From the NCBI GenBank assembly GCA_035048815.1, contig JAUCBN010000006.1:19545001-19609000 (forward strand): DNA of 64,000 bases, read 5' to 3'. The notes under the pieces are model-generated. The model did no database searches, was not told the DNA's origin, and worked only from the letters and a program-made list of their open reading frames with translations. This stretch comes from Abelmoschus esculentus (lineage: Eukaryota; Streptophyta; Magnoliopsida; Malvales; Malvaceae). Of this stretch, positions 1 to 13,724 are shown in pieces. A program made the position numbers and the translations under genes. The first letter of the stretch is position 1, and every line of letters starts with the position of its first letter.

Positions 1-499
1 TTAAGTTTTATACTCAATGAGTGGTATTAGTAGAACAATAAATAATATTTATCTTAAAAATTCAAATAATCTAAGATATTAGTAGCAATAATAATAAAGT
101 GAGTCTAACATACAATATATTTAAAGTATAATTAAATAATAATAATTTTTTAAACTAAAAATGTTAAAATTTTAAAATACTTTTAATTATTTTTTATAAA
201 TATCAATATTTATTTTATAAATTCTGGCAACTTTCTAGACCTATGGCACCGATACCTATAATAATATCTAAGAAGCGTGACGAGTCAAATATGATCTGTC
301 TTTGTTTCGCTGCTAGAATATTCAGTGAGTCTTGCAAGTGGCAACTTTGACAAACTGTACTATTGGCGCTTTACCAACTGTATCAGCCGTCAGTCACTTT
401 CAGTCCCCTACTTCCAATATATACAGTATATACACAACCGTTTATAGCAAAGGGTTTCGTTCAGAAGGATAGATCAATTAAATTTGACAACTGCCGGGG
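1..499. promoter_or_regulatory. Upstream region of the agmatine deiminase gene
   Basis: The first 230 bases are very AT-rich with no recognisable coding sequence. From about 240 the composition becomes mixed. A TATA-like stretch (tatacagtatatacac) lies at about 420-436, roughly 65-80 bases before the chosen ATG, and is the best candidate core promoter element for the gene that follows. No transcription start can be fixed from sequence alone. Confidence 0.35.
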
Positions 500-3400
500 A
501 TGGAGATGAAAGAGGCGCCGTCTCATCTTGGTTTCAGCATGCCTGCAGAATGGGAACCCCATTCCCAGTGTTGGATGGGTTGGCCTGTTAGTTTCCTTTA
601 TTCTCTCCTCTCTTTTTATTCTTCTTATGGATTCAGCTCATTCATTCCCTTGTTTCATGTCGAAACTCTGAATTTCGTTTGTGGAAATAAACCTTTCTTC
701 TTTCATGGGTGTGACTCAGAATTAATAGATATCCTTTTTGTTTGTTGGTTTTCTTATCATGTTTTTGCCTTATTTCCACTCTGTTTCCTCTTTCGGTTTC
801 ATTTCAATGAGTTGGCTTTTATCTGTTGTTGCATTTTCAACTTTATTCATCAAAATGGTGGATGGTTTTGGTCCTGAACCTCCTATGTATTTTTTTCCTT
901 GCTTGATATCAGAGAATTTAATATTTTATCTTGAGGCTTTGAGTTTTCTAACAGTGTCTTAGGGATTTATGCTTGTACTATAATCCTGCAGAGCAAAAAG
1001 TTATAGGTTTTGACTTCTTTCTTTTTGTTGTAACTGAGCACTTAGCAGCCTTTGATTGTTGGCACTATAGCTCCAAGTTTATGTTAAATGTAGAATTTTA
1101 GCTCCTGTACATTCTCAACTTGCATTCAGTTCTGCTGTTAAATTACTGTTCATTGAGCTATATTCTGTAATTTTTTATGTCTTATTTGAGTTTGATGATT
1201 TTGAACCTACCTGTCTTTTAGGAACGTCCTGATAATTGGCGAGACAATGCAAAGCACATCCAACATGTGTTTGCTAAGGTTGCAACTGCAATCTCAAAGT
1301 TCGAGCCTGTCACTGTCTGTGCAAGTGCTGCTCAGGTTTGTTCAACTTCTAGAGATCAAAATTTGCCTTTTGTATGTCTTACATATTGTTTTGAGCTGAA
1401 TTTTAATGAAGTAATTAACTTTATACACAGTGGGAGAATGCACGAAGTCTGTTGCCACCAAATATCAGGGTTCTTGAGATGAGCATGAATGACTCTTGGT
1501 TTCGTGATACTGGTCCTACTGTGAGCACCTCCTATTCTTCAGTTGGATTCACCTTTTGTAGTCAAGAACTTCATTTTCTCACTGAAATATTTTAAGTGAC
1601 TTATTTTTCCCCTTCTTTAAGTTTGTTGTAAGGAAAAGAGAAGTGAATTCTGATAATCCCGAGCACATGATTGCTGGGATCGATTGGAATTTCAACAGCT
1701 GGGGAGGTAAGAGTAAACTTTGATTTTTGGATTTAATGTACCTTAGGCAATCAATCCATGAAGCTTGAAATGATAGCACCGATGTACTCTGCCAGCCCCC
1801 ATCTGTTAAAATTTGAGATGATAGTTTAACAATGAGCTAGTATCACATTTGTACTGCAACTAACATGATTTAATATCATCCTTTAAGTGTTTATTAAATA
1901 TGGAAGGTGTACCAGTTTATTTGGATTCTTTATCTAATAGCATGCGAAACAATGCGTAGATATCAAGTTCTTACCTTCCAGTTTTCCTTTCAACTGATTG
2001 ACTGGAATTTCAGAAAATGATGGTTAAACTTTTAATTTGATTGCATATTGCGTTGATCAGGAGAGTGTGACCTTGAACTTGATGATTTTAAATGTTAGTA
2101 GTCTTCATTGGTCAATCTATGGGTTTATCTTCCATCTGTCTTCACTGAAAGGAAGCTGTCATGCTCCTTGTAGGGGTTGATGATGGTTGTTATACAGATT
2201 GGAGTCTTGACCTTCTTGTGGCGAAGAAGGTTAGTGATGTATTTAATTATTCATGTCTAATGCTTCTTAATATTTTGGAGATTCATCTTTAGTCATTGAT
2301 TGTTTGTAGATATTGGGAAATGAGAGGCTTCCTAGATTTCCACATTCGATGGTTCTTGAAGGTGGAAGCATACACGTAGATGGAGAAGGTGATAAACTGA
2401 TAATTTATCCGCTATTTGATTAGCTTTCTTAGTGCATGTGATTTCAGAAAAAAATGAAAGATTAGTTTGCCAGGACAAAACTGTTAGCCAAGGCCACTTG
2501 AGGTGTTTTTTCAATTGTACTTACATCATTTGATGGGGTTTTTCTTTCACTCTTCTTTTGCTTACAGTCAAACAGGCTTATTTGAGTGTTTATATATGAT
2601 GCTCTTTGAAAAGATGATCACCATCAAAAAAATGTAAAAAGAAAAGATGATCTCTCTTTTCTCATCTCATCTAATGAGACATTATTAAAAAATTTCATCT
2701 GCAATGCTTATGGCTGTTATATTAGCTGCATTAGAAGATGGAAGTCTAGTTAGCTACAGCTTTTATCCTTTATTTATTTTCCATAAAAAACTTGTTATAA
2801 GAACAATGATAAAGAAAAATGAATGTGACGGTCATTTGACATGGTCATTTGACATAAGTCGTGACAGGGTACTTGTATCTGTTATTCTAATGGTAGTCAG
2901 GAAAGATTATTACCTGCATATTTTCTTGTGAACTTTACTTAAACTTTAACAGAAATTAGTTAACATCATATATTTTCTTCAGTTACTTTTATTTGCTCTG
3001 TATCATTGTTATATAGGTAGTCACTTTTCAAGTGATCTCTGTAGATCTGATTCTTTATTATCATGGAACATATTTTGAATGCTTAAGAAATGAAAAGCTG
3101 GAGTGAGGATTTAGATTATGTGCTTGCTTTGGCTTTCATTTTCTTCTTCTGTAGTTGCCTATTCAATATATGAGAAGTTAAAAAAAAAACAGGTTTTTGC
3201 AACTTAAAATATAATTTTTTTATTGCTTTCATATCATGTACTGCTGCAAAAGATTATAAATATTTTTTATACAAAGTTTGAGACATTACTTCTTGATTAA
3301 TGTGGGATTCAGATTTCAGGCACTGATGTTTTATGTGCAACTCTTAAATTGTTAAGTACTTTTTTCCTCAAGCAATGTATCATTTTTAGAATTTATTCAT

Positions 3401-4999
3401 CATTAGCTTTATCCCTCAGGGACTTGCCTTACGACCGAGGAGTGCCTTTTGAACAAAAACAGAAACCCAAATGTGACCAAAGAACAAATAGAGGATGAAC
3501 TTAAGTTATATCTTGGAGTAAAGAAGGTTATCTGGTTGCCTCGCGGATTATATGGTACATGATTCTGTTTTGATTCCATTTCTAATATATATATCTCAGA
3601 TTTCTTTTCAATTTACAATGCCTTACTATTTTTATTTTTTATACTTTTGGGTCAGGGGATCATCATTCATGTTTTTCATATTTAGTAGTATCACAGTGAT
3701 TCATATATGACTAAAGCATGTCTAATGTTCATTTTTTAAATGTGAACCCTTCTAGGAAACCTTAACTTATATCACTTTCAAACCTTATTGATTATCTCCA
3801 AGTTCAGGCAAGCCCGAAGAGCTTTAAAACACTACATACGTCATCTGAAATTTAAAGTATCATTTGTTTTCAACAGGTGATGATGATACGAATGGTCATA
3901 TTGATAATATGTGCTGCTTTGCGAAGCCTGGTGTTATTTTGTTGTCTTGGATTGATGATGAAACAGACCCTCAGTATGAACGCTCCATGGAGGCTTTTAC
4001 TTTTCTCTCAAATGAAACTGATGCATGTGGTCGGAAATTAGAAATAATCAAGCTCCATGTTCCGGGTCCACTTTTTATGACAGATGAAGAGGCTGCTGGA
4101 GTTGCTCCGGTAAGCATTTTCCCCTACAGCTCTTTATCTCAGTCCATATGCATTCAACTTAGTGCCTATCCTACACGCACCTTTCGAGAATATTGCAGTA
4201 GTTTTTCTCCTTTTCATTCATTATGAGTTGTTTGTGCCAAAAAAGAAAAAAAAATGGACCTTATTGTGCATTGTTTCCTGGTCTTCTACAACAGGATGGT
4301 GAGGGTAAACCTAGACTTCCAGGTACAAGACTTGCTGCTTCATACGTGAACTTCTATATTGCCAATGGAGCAATCATCACACCACAATTTGGGGACCAAA
4401 AGCGGGATGACGAAGCTGTCCGTGTCCTTTCTCAAGCCTTTCCAGACTATGGAGTAAGCAAGTATTTCTTTTCAACACGTGCTGATAGTAGTACCATGAT
4501 TTAGCTCCATTTTAGTTATTCAAGAAAAGAACCAAACCAATTCTGATTGATTTATCAAACTGTGGGGTATCCACTTACAGTCACTGCTTGGAAATCTTAA
4601 GCACTGGTCATCAACTTGCAAACGTGAGCCTTTAGGTTCCGGTTCACGTTTTTTCCACCTATATTTTTTTCTACAATTCATTTTTCTCAAAATACCCATG
4701 TCAGTATTAGGATACAATCCTCCAAATACCCTCAAAATTATCAGTAAACTTTAAAAATTAAACATGTTCCTATCTAACACTTCAACCCAAGTCCGAGCAA
4801 CCTAGTTTTTTTACCAAGTAGGCTAGATTTTCTTGACTTACTAGGGTAGCAAAGCAGATATGTTCATTGAATGTTTTGTGGTTTCTGATTTCCTTTTGAC
4901 TTTGTTTTGTCTCAGATTGTAAGGATTGAGTGTGCCCGAGAAATTGTTTTGGGAGGTGGAAATATACATTGCATCACTCAACAACACCCATCTGTCTGA
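500..4999 (+). CDS. AIH: Agmatine deiminase (agmatine iminohydrolase), 10 exons
   Basis: Hydrolyses agmatine to N-carbamoylputrescine and ammonia, the second step of the arginine decarboxylase route to putrescine. Exons by hand: 500-586, 1222-1335, 1431-1520, 1622-1706, 2174-2229, 2310-2388, 3420-3554, 3877-4109, 4295-4453, 4916-4999, all GT-AG; together they give 373 residues, close to the usual plant length of about 380. Family marks seen: PAEWEPHSQCWMGWP near residue 15, NDSWFRDTGPT ending at 97, GDDDTNGHIDN from 216 (catalytic His 223), and GGGNIHCITQQHP near the C-terminus with the nucleophile Cys 365. No residue expected for catalysis is missing. The start chosen is the first ATG and gives the conserved N-terminus. 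No transit peptide is evident. It stands alone, about 0.9 kb upstream of the kinase on the same strand. Function follows from family membership. Confidence 0.96.
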
Positions 5000-5922
5000 C
5001 AAAATTAGGAATGTCTTTCAGTGATTTTGTGCAGCAGCAGATTTGGCATGATTAACGGTGTGTCCATATACTATATATAATTATAAAGCTTCCTGCTTCC
5101 TGCTTACAGTCCACTGCCATGAATTGTCAGTCTCCATACCTGCTTACAAGGCGTTGTCTAAGTTGATCGTGGTAAAAACGTTGGTTTAATATTTTACCTA
5201 CTATCCTAGTCCTAGATTTATGAACCAGTATTGGACTCGTCACGTTTCACCCTAAATACCAGTCATAAGTTTGAGTCACTTGTTAAGGTTTCCAAAGACT
5301 ATTTTGGTGTTCAAGGTGGTTTCTTTCGAGTTTAAGTTGATTGCTGCAAAGTTACCTCTGGCATGCAGTCAGTTAAAATTGGAAAAGATATAAAGTTTGG
5401 TGAAGAGTGAATAAAATTTGATTCGATTCGAAAAAAAATAAACATTTTCCCCCCAATTTGCCTGAAGACTTGAACCTCATTGAGTCCTAAAAGTATTTTA
5501 AAAATCAATATAAAATGATACCTTAATCAGATCAAATTGAATGGAAGCAACCAAAATAATCATAAAAAAATATAGAAAATTAGTTGAGGTATTTTAAAAT
5601 TTCCTAAATTTTAAAGTATACCCTCCTAATCTCCTGTTTGCCTAATTTTAATCCCCCCGGCCCCGGCCATTCCCCAATCCACTACATATCGAACGGAGTC
5701 CAAAAGAACAGCGTGAGCGAGTGGAGACAGATTTTGATGTGTGCAAAGTGACGCCACTCAATCACAGCGTAAACAAAGGAGTGGAAGAACGAAAGAGTGG
5801 AGTGTCAAACTCAGATCTGAAGTCTAATACAATGCTTCAAAGGCTGGAGAAAACAAACCAAATGATAGCTTGAAGATCTTAAAAGAATTTTCTGTTTGAG
5901 TTGAAGTCAAAAAAGAAAAACA

Positions 5923-8495
5923 ATGGGGTGTTCGTTTTCAGGATTGAATGCTTTATACGATGCTGTAAATGGTGGAGGGGACGTTTGGATCAACGACAAC
6001 CGGTTCAGGATTGTGAGGCAGCTGGGTGAGTGTGGATTTGCCTATGTTTATTTGGTGAAGGAAGTCGTATCCGATTCCTCTTCAGTTTCAGCTACTGGAT
6101 TAGCCAAAAAAGTCAAGGACCCTTCTCACCTTTCTGGTTCGTTCCCCTTCAAAAAAAATCTATCTTTCGATCTTATTTAGGATTTTACGATTTGGGTATT
6201 TCTCTGTCTGAATGATTTTTCAATGATCTGGTCGTTGCTGTTTTAGTTCTTTGGTTCATGATTTCAATGTATGGGTTTTTTAAATTGGTTTTAAGTGATT
6301 TCTTTTCAATTTGTTGTGATTGAATCTAGTGAATCTCTAGATTCTAGTATCTTGTCTATGGAAAATTGAAGCCGGTTATGGTATTTCCTATGAAAATGTG
6401 CGGTAGGTTGTTTGGGGTTATTTCGGTCAGCTTATTGATTAGATATGGATCTGAAATTGTGCTCTTTTTTCTTCTTCTTCTTTGCCACGATAGTTGTATG
6501 ATTATCTCATAAAATCGAGTTGTATAGGTATGAGAGTAAACCTTTAAGTGATTATCAAACTCTTGTTGCAATTATAGAACTGTGGATCAGTTTAATCTTC
6601 TGATCTCAATTCTGTTCATAATTTATATGGAGTTGTTGTGTCTTTGATTAATGATGGTTTGACTTCTCGTCCACCAGGTTCCAATTTATGCATTTTTTGT
6701 CTGAATACATCTGAACTTGGGTTGCATTTGCAGATGATGGAACTTACGCAATGAAGAAAGTTCTCGTTCAGAATAATGAGCAGTTGGAATTGGTTCGTGA
6801 GGAGATCCGTGTTTCATCCTTGTTTAGTCACCCTAATCTGCTTCCGCTTCTTGATCATGCTATCATTTCTGTCAAGGTAATTCTTTGAATCTCTTATTCA
6901 AAGTAACCTTAATACTTTTGCACGCTTACCTAGTGTTTTTTGAGTTTATCAACTCATTAACCAATAAGATTGTTGTAAAACTTAGAATGGAAGTTATTTT
7001 AAGATGCCCCCATGTTTCACTTATTTATTATTTGTTCCTCTTTGTATTTCAAATTTCTTTTCATGTGATTTGATGTCTTTGGTTAGCCTACACAAGAAGG
7101 ATCATGGAATCATGAAGCATATTTACTATTTCCTGTTCATTTGGATGGAACTTTACTGGACAATTCCACTGCGATGAAAGCTAGAAAGGAGTTCTTTTCT
7201 ACCTCAGATGTTCTTCAAATATTCCGGCAGGTGAGTAAAACGATCTTACTGTTTTGACCTATGTCTTGCCATCCTTCATGTAATACACTTTTAATGGTTT
7301 GAATATTTCTCAATCATAAGTATATGGCACACCGCACATTTAATCAATGTATCTCCATTTTAATGTTTTAGAATTCCTCCTTTTTTGTATTTTTTGGATT
7401 TACTGATTTTTATAACTGATTAGAAAGAGTTGTAAGCATGTTAACTGTACCAAATTATTTCCACAGTTGTGTGCAGGACTCAAACATATGCATAGTCTTG
7501 ATCCTCCGTATGCGCATAATGATGTTAAACCAGGAAATGTTCTTTTAACCGATAGAAAAGGGCAATCTCCTCTTGCTATATTGATGGATATCGGGAGTGC
7601 TCGTCCTGCAAGGAAACAAATTCGCTCTCGTTCAGAGGCTCTCCATCTTCAGGTGCTTATTTCTTCTTTATTTTTCAACGCTTAATAGTCTTTTTTATAT
7701 TGCACTTTCTTATCACTTATAATAGCACTACCAATTTTCATGTTTAATTTTGACTGCAATATTTCGAGACACATTTCTGTCTATCACCTTAGTTCATCTT
7801 TTATTAAGCTCACGTCGAATTCGTTTTCATTGTAGGAATGGGCATCTGAGCACTGTTCAGCACCTTTCCGAGCTCCTGAGTTGTGGGACTGCCCAAGCGA
7901 AGCAGATATTGATGAGAGAAACGATATTTGGTCATTGGGATGCACTTTATACGCAATAATGTAAGAATTAACATTTATGCACGCACTTAATACTGTGTTT
8001 GCTTTCATTTTATAAATGCTCCGTTTCTTTCTGTAATTTCATTGTTCATCAAGTTCCATTTTATAGATTCACCGAAAGTGGCGATATGTTTTCTTGAATA
8101 TGCTTGATAATACTCCCCACCCCACCCCCGATGCATGTTTTCCTTCCTAATGTTCCAGAGTGAAATCATTTGTTGCAGTTCCTAAAGTCACAGTCAATGC
8201 TATCCCAAAACAAGCTAAAGAAATCGTACTATAGATTATCTTTGAACTGATGCTTATCGTCATTTGTTGTAGGTATGGTGTATCTCCTTTCGAGTATGCG
8301 CTCGGAGAAGCTGGAGGAAGCCTGCAATTGGCCATTATAAATGCTCAGGTTAAGTGGCCATCTGGACCTAAACCACCCTATCCGGAAGCTCTCCATCAGT
8401 TTGTGACATGGATGCTTCAGCCTCGGGCAGTTCGCCCTCGGATAGATGATATCGTAATTCATGTTGACAAGTTGATCTCAAAGTTTTCGGAGTGA
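5923..8495 (+). CDS. STK16/NAK-like serine/threonine protein kinase, 6 exons
   Basis: Exons 5923-6136, 6734-6876, 7087-7230, 7467-7652, 7836-7960 and 8273-8495 give 344 residues. The protein starts MGCS, fitting N-myristoylation at Gly2 and palmitoylation at Cys3, as in the STK16 (MPSK1) family, which act at Golgi and other membranes. Kinase marks: glycine loop LGECGFAYVYLV (34-45), ATP-binding Lys near 79 (AMKK), catalytic loop HNDVKPGNVLL (184-194, Asp186), metal-binding DIG (208-210) in place of DFG, APEL in the activation segment, and DIWSLGCTLYAIMYG. Two departures from common kinase sequence are seen: Cys37 where the second loop glycine normally sits, and Asn in place of Arg before the catalytic Asp. 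The catalytic Asp and Lys remain, so activity is plausible. The Arabidopsis counterpart is probably ATPK3 (from memory). The sequence shows no regulatory domain outside the kinase. Confidence 0.93.
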
Positions 8496-8960
8496 GATAT
8501 CATATGGGGATGTGAAGATCAGGGCATTCAACCACTGATTATACAAACTAATCCCCTTTCTTTTGTCTTTTAAATACTTACAGAAGTGAAAACGTCTATC
8601 AAAGCAATATCAGTAATGTTATGTAGTGTGGGATTAGCTGTCTTAGTAGTGTCGTAACTGTTTAACTTCATGGTCTGTAATTTATTGAAGTCCAGAGTTG
8701 TACATTCATGATTCGATTTTATAGGGGAAAAAACTCAATAATTTGTGTTATCCATCTAGTTTATGTTCCAAGCTTTCCATATCCGAGAGCGATTTTGTAT
8801 TCGAATATAAATATGTGTCTGATATGTCATACATTAGAAAAAGGTGGGAAACAAAGACAATGGCAAGAACGAGTCTAAAAGTTATCAAATGGCTTATACT
8901 CCAACATGAAAATAACATTCATGGCTTCATCTAATTAAAAAATAATTATCTAGTTAACCA

Positions 8961-8994
<34 letters not shown>

Positions 8995-10039
8995 TGAGAT
9001 TCATTCATACATGAAATTGATTCATCTAAAATAAAAATTAGATATGCTTATATTAAAAAAACTTGAACTTGAAATCAGTTCATTTGAGACGCATGAACAA
9101 ACAAATTATTGAGGGATTGATTTGAATATTCATTTATTTTGTCAACTTGATATTTATATGGAAAATTTTAACTATAAATTTGTATTCTTAATTATTTTAT
9201 TTTTAAACTAATAAATTTAGAGAGGTTGATGTACATTTTGAGCCATATGTTGGGTTGGCCTGGCCATAAAACAGACACTACTCTCCCGTTAGCATCCTAA
9301 TTGCATAGCTAATGTACTGAACATGTAATTAGTAATTACTACACTAAATACCATTTGTTTGATAAAAGTTTGGTGTAGAAATGGCTATGGAGCTGGACAA
9401 AACAGATACGTTTTACCCTACCACTCGTCCCACTTCCAAGGTTAGATATATCCATCTGATACCAATCATCTTGGACAAGAAACTGGAGCTGTTTGTGAAG
9501 TCTGAAAACTCAACTAACTTTTCGAATAGGATCAAACATTTTTGGGTCAAATTATCTTCTTATGGATGACCTTCATTCAATTACCTTCCCAACACATCGA
9601 TCGGATATCGGAAACTTAAGATGATTAGTCTCACTCCTCTCACACCATTTCTGCACCAACTTTGTTTTTTAATGTTTGCCAAAGGAGAAATGCATAGAAA
9701 AGTAGAGCAAGTCGCAGTGAGAGCTCAAACTAGGGATGGCAATGGAGTAACATAGAGGTGGAGTTCAATACACTTTCTCACCCTAAGATGTATAAAATTC
9801 AACTTACAACTAGAAATGAATGAATGTAGGACATGGGCTGCCTCTTGTCAAGGTTCACGTATCCAAGGAAAATTCAAAAGAAGAAAAATGGGAACAACAC
9901 TGCATTAATCTTCATTCACCACCAGGGGGGAAAATACACAATAATTGATAGAAAAATACTTTTTACAAAATGTTGAAACTTATGATTTCCAAAATACCTT
10001 GGGAAACAAGTATGTATGGTATTCTGAAATCTTTCCTTT
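8496..10039. other. Spacer with an ATT microsatellite
   Basis: Holds the 3' untranslated regions of the kinase gene and, on the other strand, the ceramide synthase gene. A pure ATT/TTA microsatellite runs from about 8961 to 8994. An open frame starting at 9381 (62 codons) has a promising ATG context but no recognisable homology, and I do not treat it as a gene. Nothing else is seen. Confidence 0.6.
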
Positions 10040-13000
10040 TCAATCCTCATGTTCGTCCTCACCTTCAGAATCTGTAGAGAGACATTCAAGCTTAGCTTTG
10101 GAAGATAATGTAATAGATGCCCTTTGCCCTAATGCGTATGATGAAACAAACTTAACTTGGAATATGAAAAAAACGAGTTGTTTAAATACAGTGTTATAAT
10201 TTCTTTTTTGGTATAACCAGCTGAATCCAATCCATTGGCTGACTAATCCGAATCGAGTATTGTAGAGGCCTATTATGACCGCGCCTCCAATTTGTTCTAT
10301 TCACAACATCAAGACTTAAACCCCTGAACCTTGTTTAAGGAGATTAACATCTCATCCCACTAGATGAATTAATAGTGTTATAATTCAACAGAATATTTAT
10401 CCCTGTTGTAATATCTCATCTCATGTCATCTAAAGATAAAGGTCGGTCTATTCTTGGATGAATAATTTTCCAACAACTATAACCCTAATCATTTAAGTTC
10501 ATTTTGTTTAGCTCCCATACCCACACCTATAACGCTGTTGTCGTATCTAGTTATATGTTGAGTAACAAAGAGTTATCTGAATCAAGTGTTTAGCCTCGCT
10601 CTCTACATGAATCTCTTGCAAACTCTAATAACAGTAACCTTAGAATTAAAATTTTCTTTCATTTGCTTCTTTCTTCCCTTATAATTGTGTTCCTAAGCCT
10701 AGCTGCAGTCAAAAAGCATTTCTAGATGGTTCATACCTGATCGAACATCATCAACCTGTCCACCGGATTGGACTTGTCTCCTAATCACTCTTATCATCAA
10801 GATCCACCAATAAATATGAACAACAAGCAAGCATAAAAGAAGAGTATTAAACAGATAGTAGTATATAGATCCATCCACCATGTGCTTCTCCTTGTCCAAT
10901 GTCAAAAGAACTTCATAGCTGTCAAAAGTAAATATAAAAGAAAGTAAGGAGTTAGCCTCCAACCGAGGAAGCAAGGAGTTAAAAAAGAACTGGGGAATTG
11001 TCCAATGACTGTTAAAGGCCTCCGTTATTGGCATGCCAAGCAAAGTTGCAGCAAAACATACGGTTGACAATGACAATAATTGAAGATGAAGCGTAGAACA
11101 GATAAAGGGTTACGTCAAAGCTTATAAAAGTTTGGTTCTCAATTCTCACGCTGTTATTCTTGTACTTAGCCATATATAATGCAAAAATCGCACATAAAAG
11201 ACTCTTACTTCTATAGATTTTGTTGTTTCAGTTCACTGGAATTAAAAATATAAAAGAAGAGCCTCAGCAACGTTGGATATATGGTGCGGATACATTCTAA
11301 TGCATGATATATTGAGATCTGCAAAGCCATGGTTTCTACATCAGGTTCTATTGATCGGTTTCTATATTCTCCGATTTTCATCTACTCTATATAATTGAAT
11401 AATGTTTTCTAGACCAATACTTCTCCCAAGTTAATATGCTTAAACATTTATATCATAAAATATATGTATCATGAGAAATTCATTCTTTTTCTGTAGGATG
11501 TTATAAACAAAGGCACAAAACACAAAGATATACCCAAAAAGCTTCAGTTAAGCTGAGACAAAGGCTAACCTTGTACTCCAGATTATCCAGAACGGAAATA
11601 ACAACACGCGAAGAATGGTCCAAGAGAGGGCAAAAAGTACAAACCCTACACTAGCAAGCCATTCCACACCACTATATTTTGACATCTTTGCAGTTTCAAG
11701 GAACACATCACTCCCTTCATGAAGGGCTAAAGTAACAGAACCTACACGAGCAAACCTGAAAGAGGCAAAAGGAAACAAAACATTGATTACTCCTTGGAAA
11801 TCTAGTAAAGAAGGGTAACAGACAGTACAAATGGCATAGGGTTTAAAGCATTAAAGGATATATACATATACAAGAACATACACGCAAGCAATCCTTGTTA
11901 AGCTATCAGAAGTAAACTTTACTAAAAGAAAGCAGAAAATAGAAACTGTGCTGTATTGAGGCTGCATGAAATACCTGAATAAGTAAGATAGTACAATGAG
12001 AATGATAGTTGCTATGTGGTGAACCATGGACACCAAAAAGTCTGAACGTCTTGTCTCCCAAAAAATCAAAGCAAATAACGAGTATGTGTAGAATCCTCCA
12101 GCATAGGTGTAATATGCTTTTAACTTCAATCTGAGCATCAAACACAGGCAAATAATCTACTAAGGAAACCTGACATGTCTTAAACATGACTAAGGATCTG
12201 AGAATGCAGATAAGTGTATGATCAAATATATAAAAAAAAGTGCTACATGACTTCCGTAGAAAGTTATTTATATCGATCATGAGTCGAGAGATTACTTAAT
12301 TTTTTGATCAGGCCAAACCTGTTCTCCAGGCCCTTCCCAAAAGTATTTTGTATTGGTAAACCAAGGCTCCCCATAGGAAACATATAGAGATAAAAGTTCT
12401 GATGAAAAGAAATAGACACACTTCCATGCCGACTCTTTGAATTTATTGAGTTTCTTCCTATTATCATTGTTTTGAACATCTTGTATGGTGTGGGCTTTTC
12501 CAAGGACCAGTCTCCTTGCCAGATTCTGCAACAAAAATTAGTAGCTACTTTACATCAACCAAACTTAAAAAAAAAGGAGATAGCGAGAGATAAAAATGTA
12601 AAAGCATAATTCAAGAATGCAGGTTTCAATTACTTGTACAAAGAACTGGTAATATCTTGTTACTGTTTCGTGATATTGTTAAAATCGTCCAAGCATCAGC
12701 AGTATAGAATTGAAATATCAATTAGGGATAATGATCATAGATGCATGTTTTAGGGTCTATATGCTTGTAAGTAATTGCAAGCAACCTCGCCAATCATCAT
12801 CAATCGAGAGGCAAATGTACACAAACTCCACTTACAACAGAACATGGCATGAACACGGTCAACACTCAACACACCATGTTTCTTCTTCTATTTTCAACCA
12901 CCAACGTCCTACTCTAGAAGGTAGAGCATTTCATACAATAATGTTAACGATCAAATAACAAAACATAACCATTTGTTTCAATGTTCAAATTTTCAAGTTT

Positions 13001-13724
13001 GCCCTTGACCAAAAATGCTTCTGGCTTAAAAAAGCTAACTCCCTAACAAGACAGAGATGGGATGAAATATTGTACAAAATTAAACCAACTTTTAACATAT
13101 GAGTAAACAAATATGTAAAGCAGTAAAAGAAGTTAATCAAAGATTGCCACCCCAACCAAGTCCATAAAAAACTATTAAGTTGAGAAATGAGCTGAATTAT
13201 AATTTCTAATTGTAAAAGTTTTGGACATTCATTAGTCTCTATTATTCATGAATTACCATGAAGTATTGGAGTATGGACAGTTGGACCCTATTGCAGTTTA
13301 TGATCCAAAACCAATTCCCCAAACGTTAAAGAGTTTCAACTCAAAGTTCTTAGAAATCAAACATATATGATTAAAACTACAATTAATGGCACAAAAGAGA
13401 AAGACCCCAAACCATAATTCACTCAGACAAAGAAACCTAATAGCACATTCAAAACAAAAAAGTCAACTATGGATTCAAGTTCTTATTTTTCTTCCATGGA
13501 CAGTAATTCAACCATAAGCAACAAATGACCAACGACGACAACTAAACAAAACATGAAAATAAGACAGTGTTTAAAACTTGACATACCTCAAAGACAAATT
13601 TGTCTAGGAGAAGCCTGACTGCAGGGAAGAACAGAGCAAAGAAAGGGAGGAAGACGAAATCAGTGAGTTGTGGGTAAGACTCGTAGTCCCAGTTTATTGA
13701 ATCAAGTAATCCCCAAAGACCCAT
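10040..13724 (-). CDS. LOH: Ceramide synthase, LAG1/LOH1-LOH3 type, 6 exons
   Basis: Joins a long-chain base to a fatty acyl-CoA in the endoplasmic reticulum to make (dihydro)ceramide. Exons on the minus strand, in order: 13724-13587, 12525-12296, 12130-11975, 11755-11570, 10918-10737, 10071-10040; total 307 residues. A TLC (TRAM-LAG1-CLN8) domain with several hydrophobic segments fills most of the protein. The Lag motif is visible as HHIATIILIVLSY with the His pair at 160-161, followed by LALHEGSDVFLE (from 184) and DKEKH. FKESAWKC before the domain and WETRRSDF inside it are typical of plant LOH1/LOH3. The last 32-base exon encodes an acidic tail ending DEHED, which is easy to miss because an in-frame stop in the preceding intron gives a false end near 10699. 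The first intron is about 1.06 kb. Class assignment to LOH1/LOH3 rather than LOH2 rests on the N-terminus and tail. Confidence 0.94.

Noticed and set aside
9381..9569. 62-codon open frame beginning MAMELDKTD
   Set aside because: No recognisable family, short, and in spacer; a possible donor after codon 20 leads nowhere convincing.
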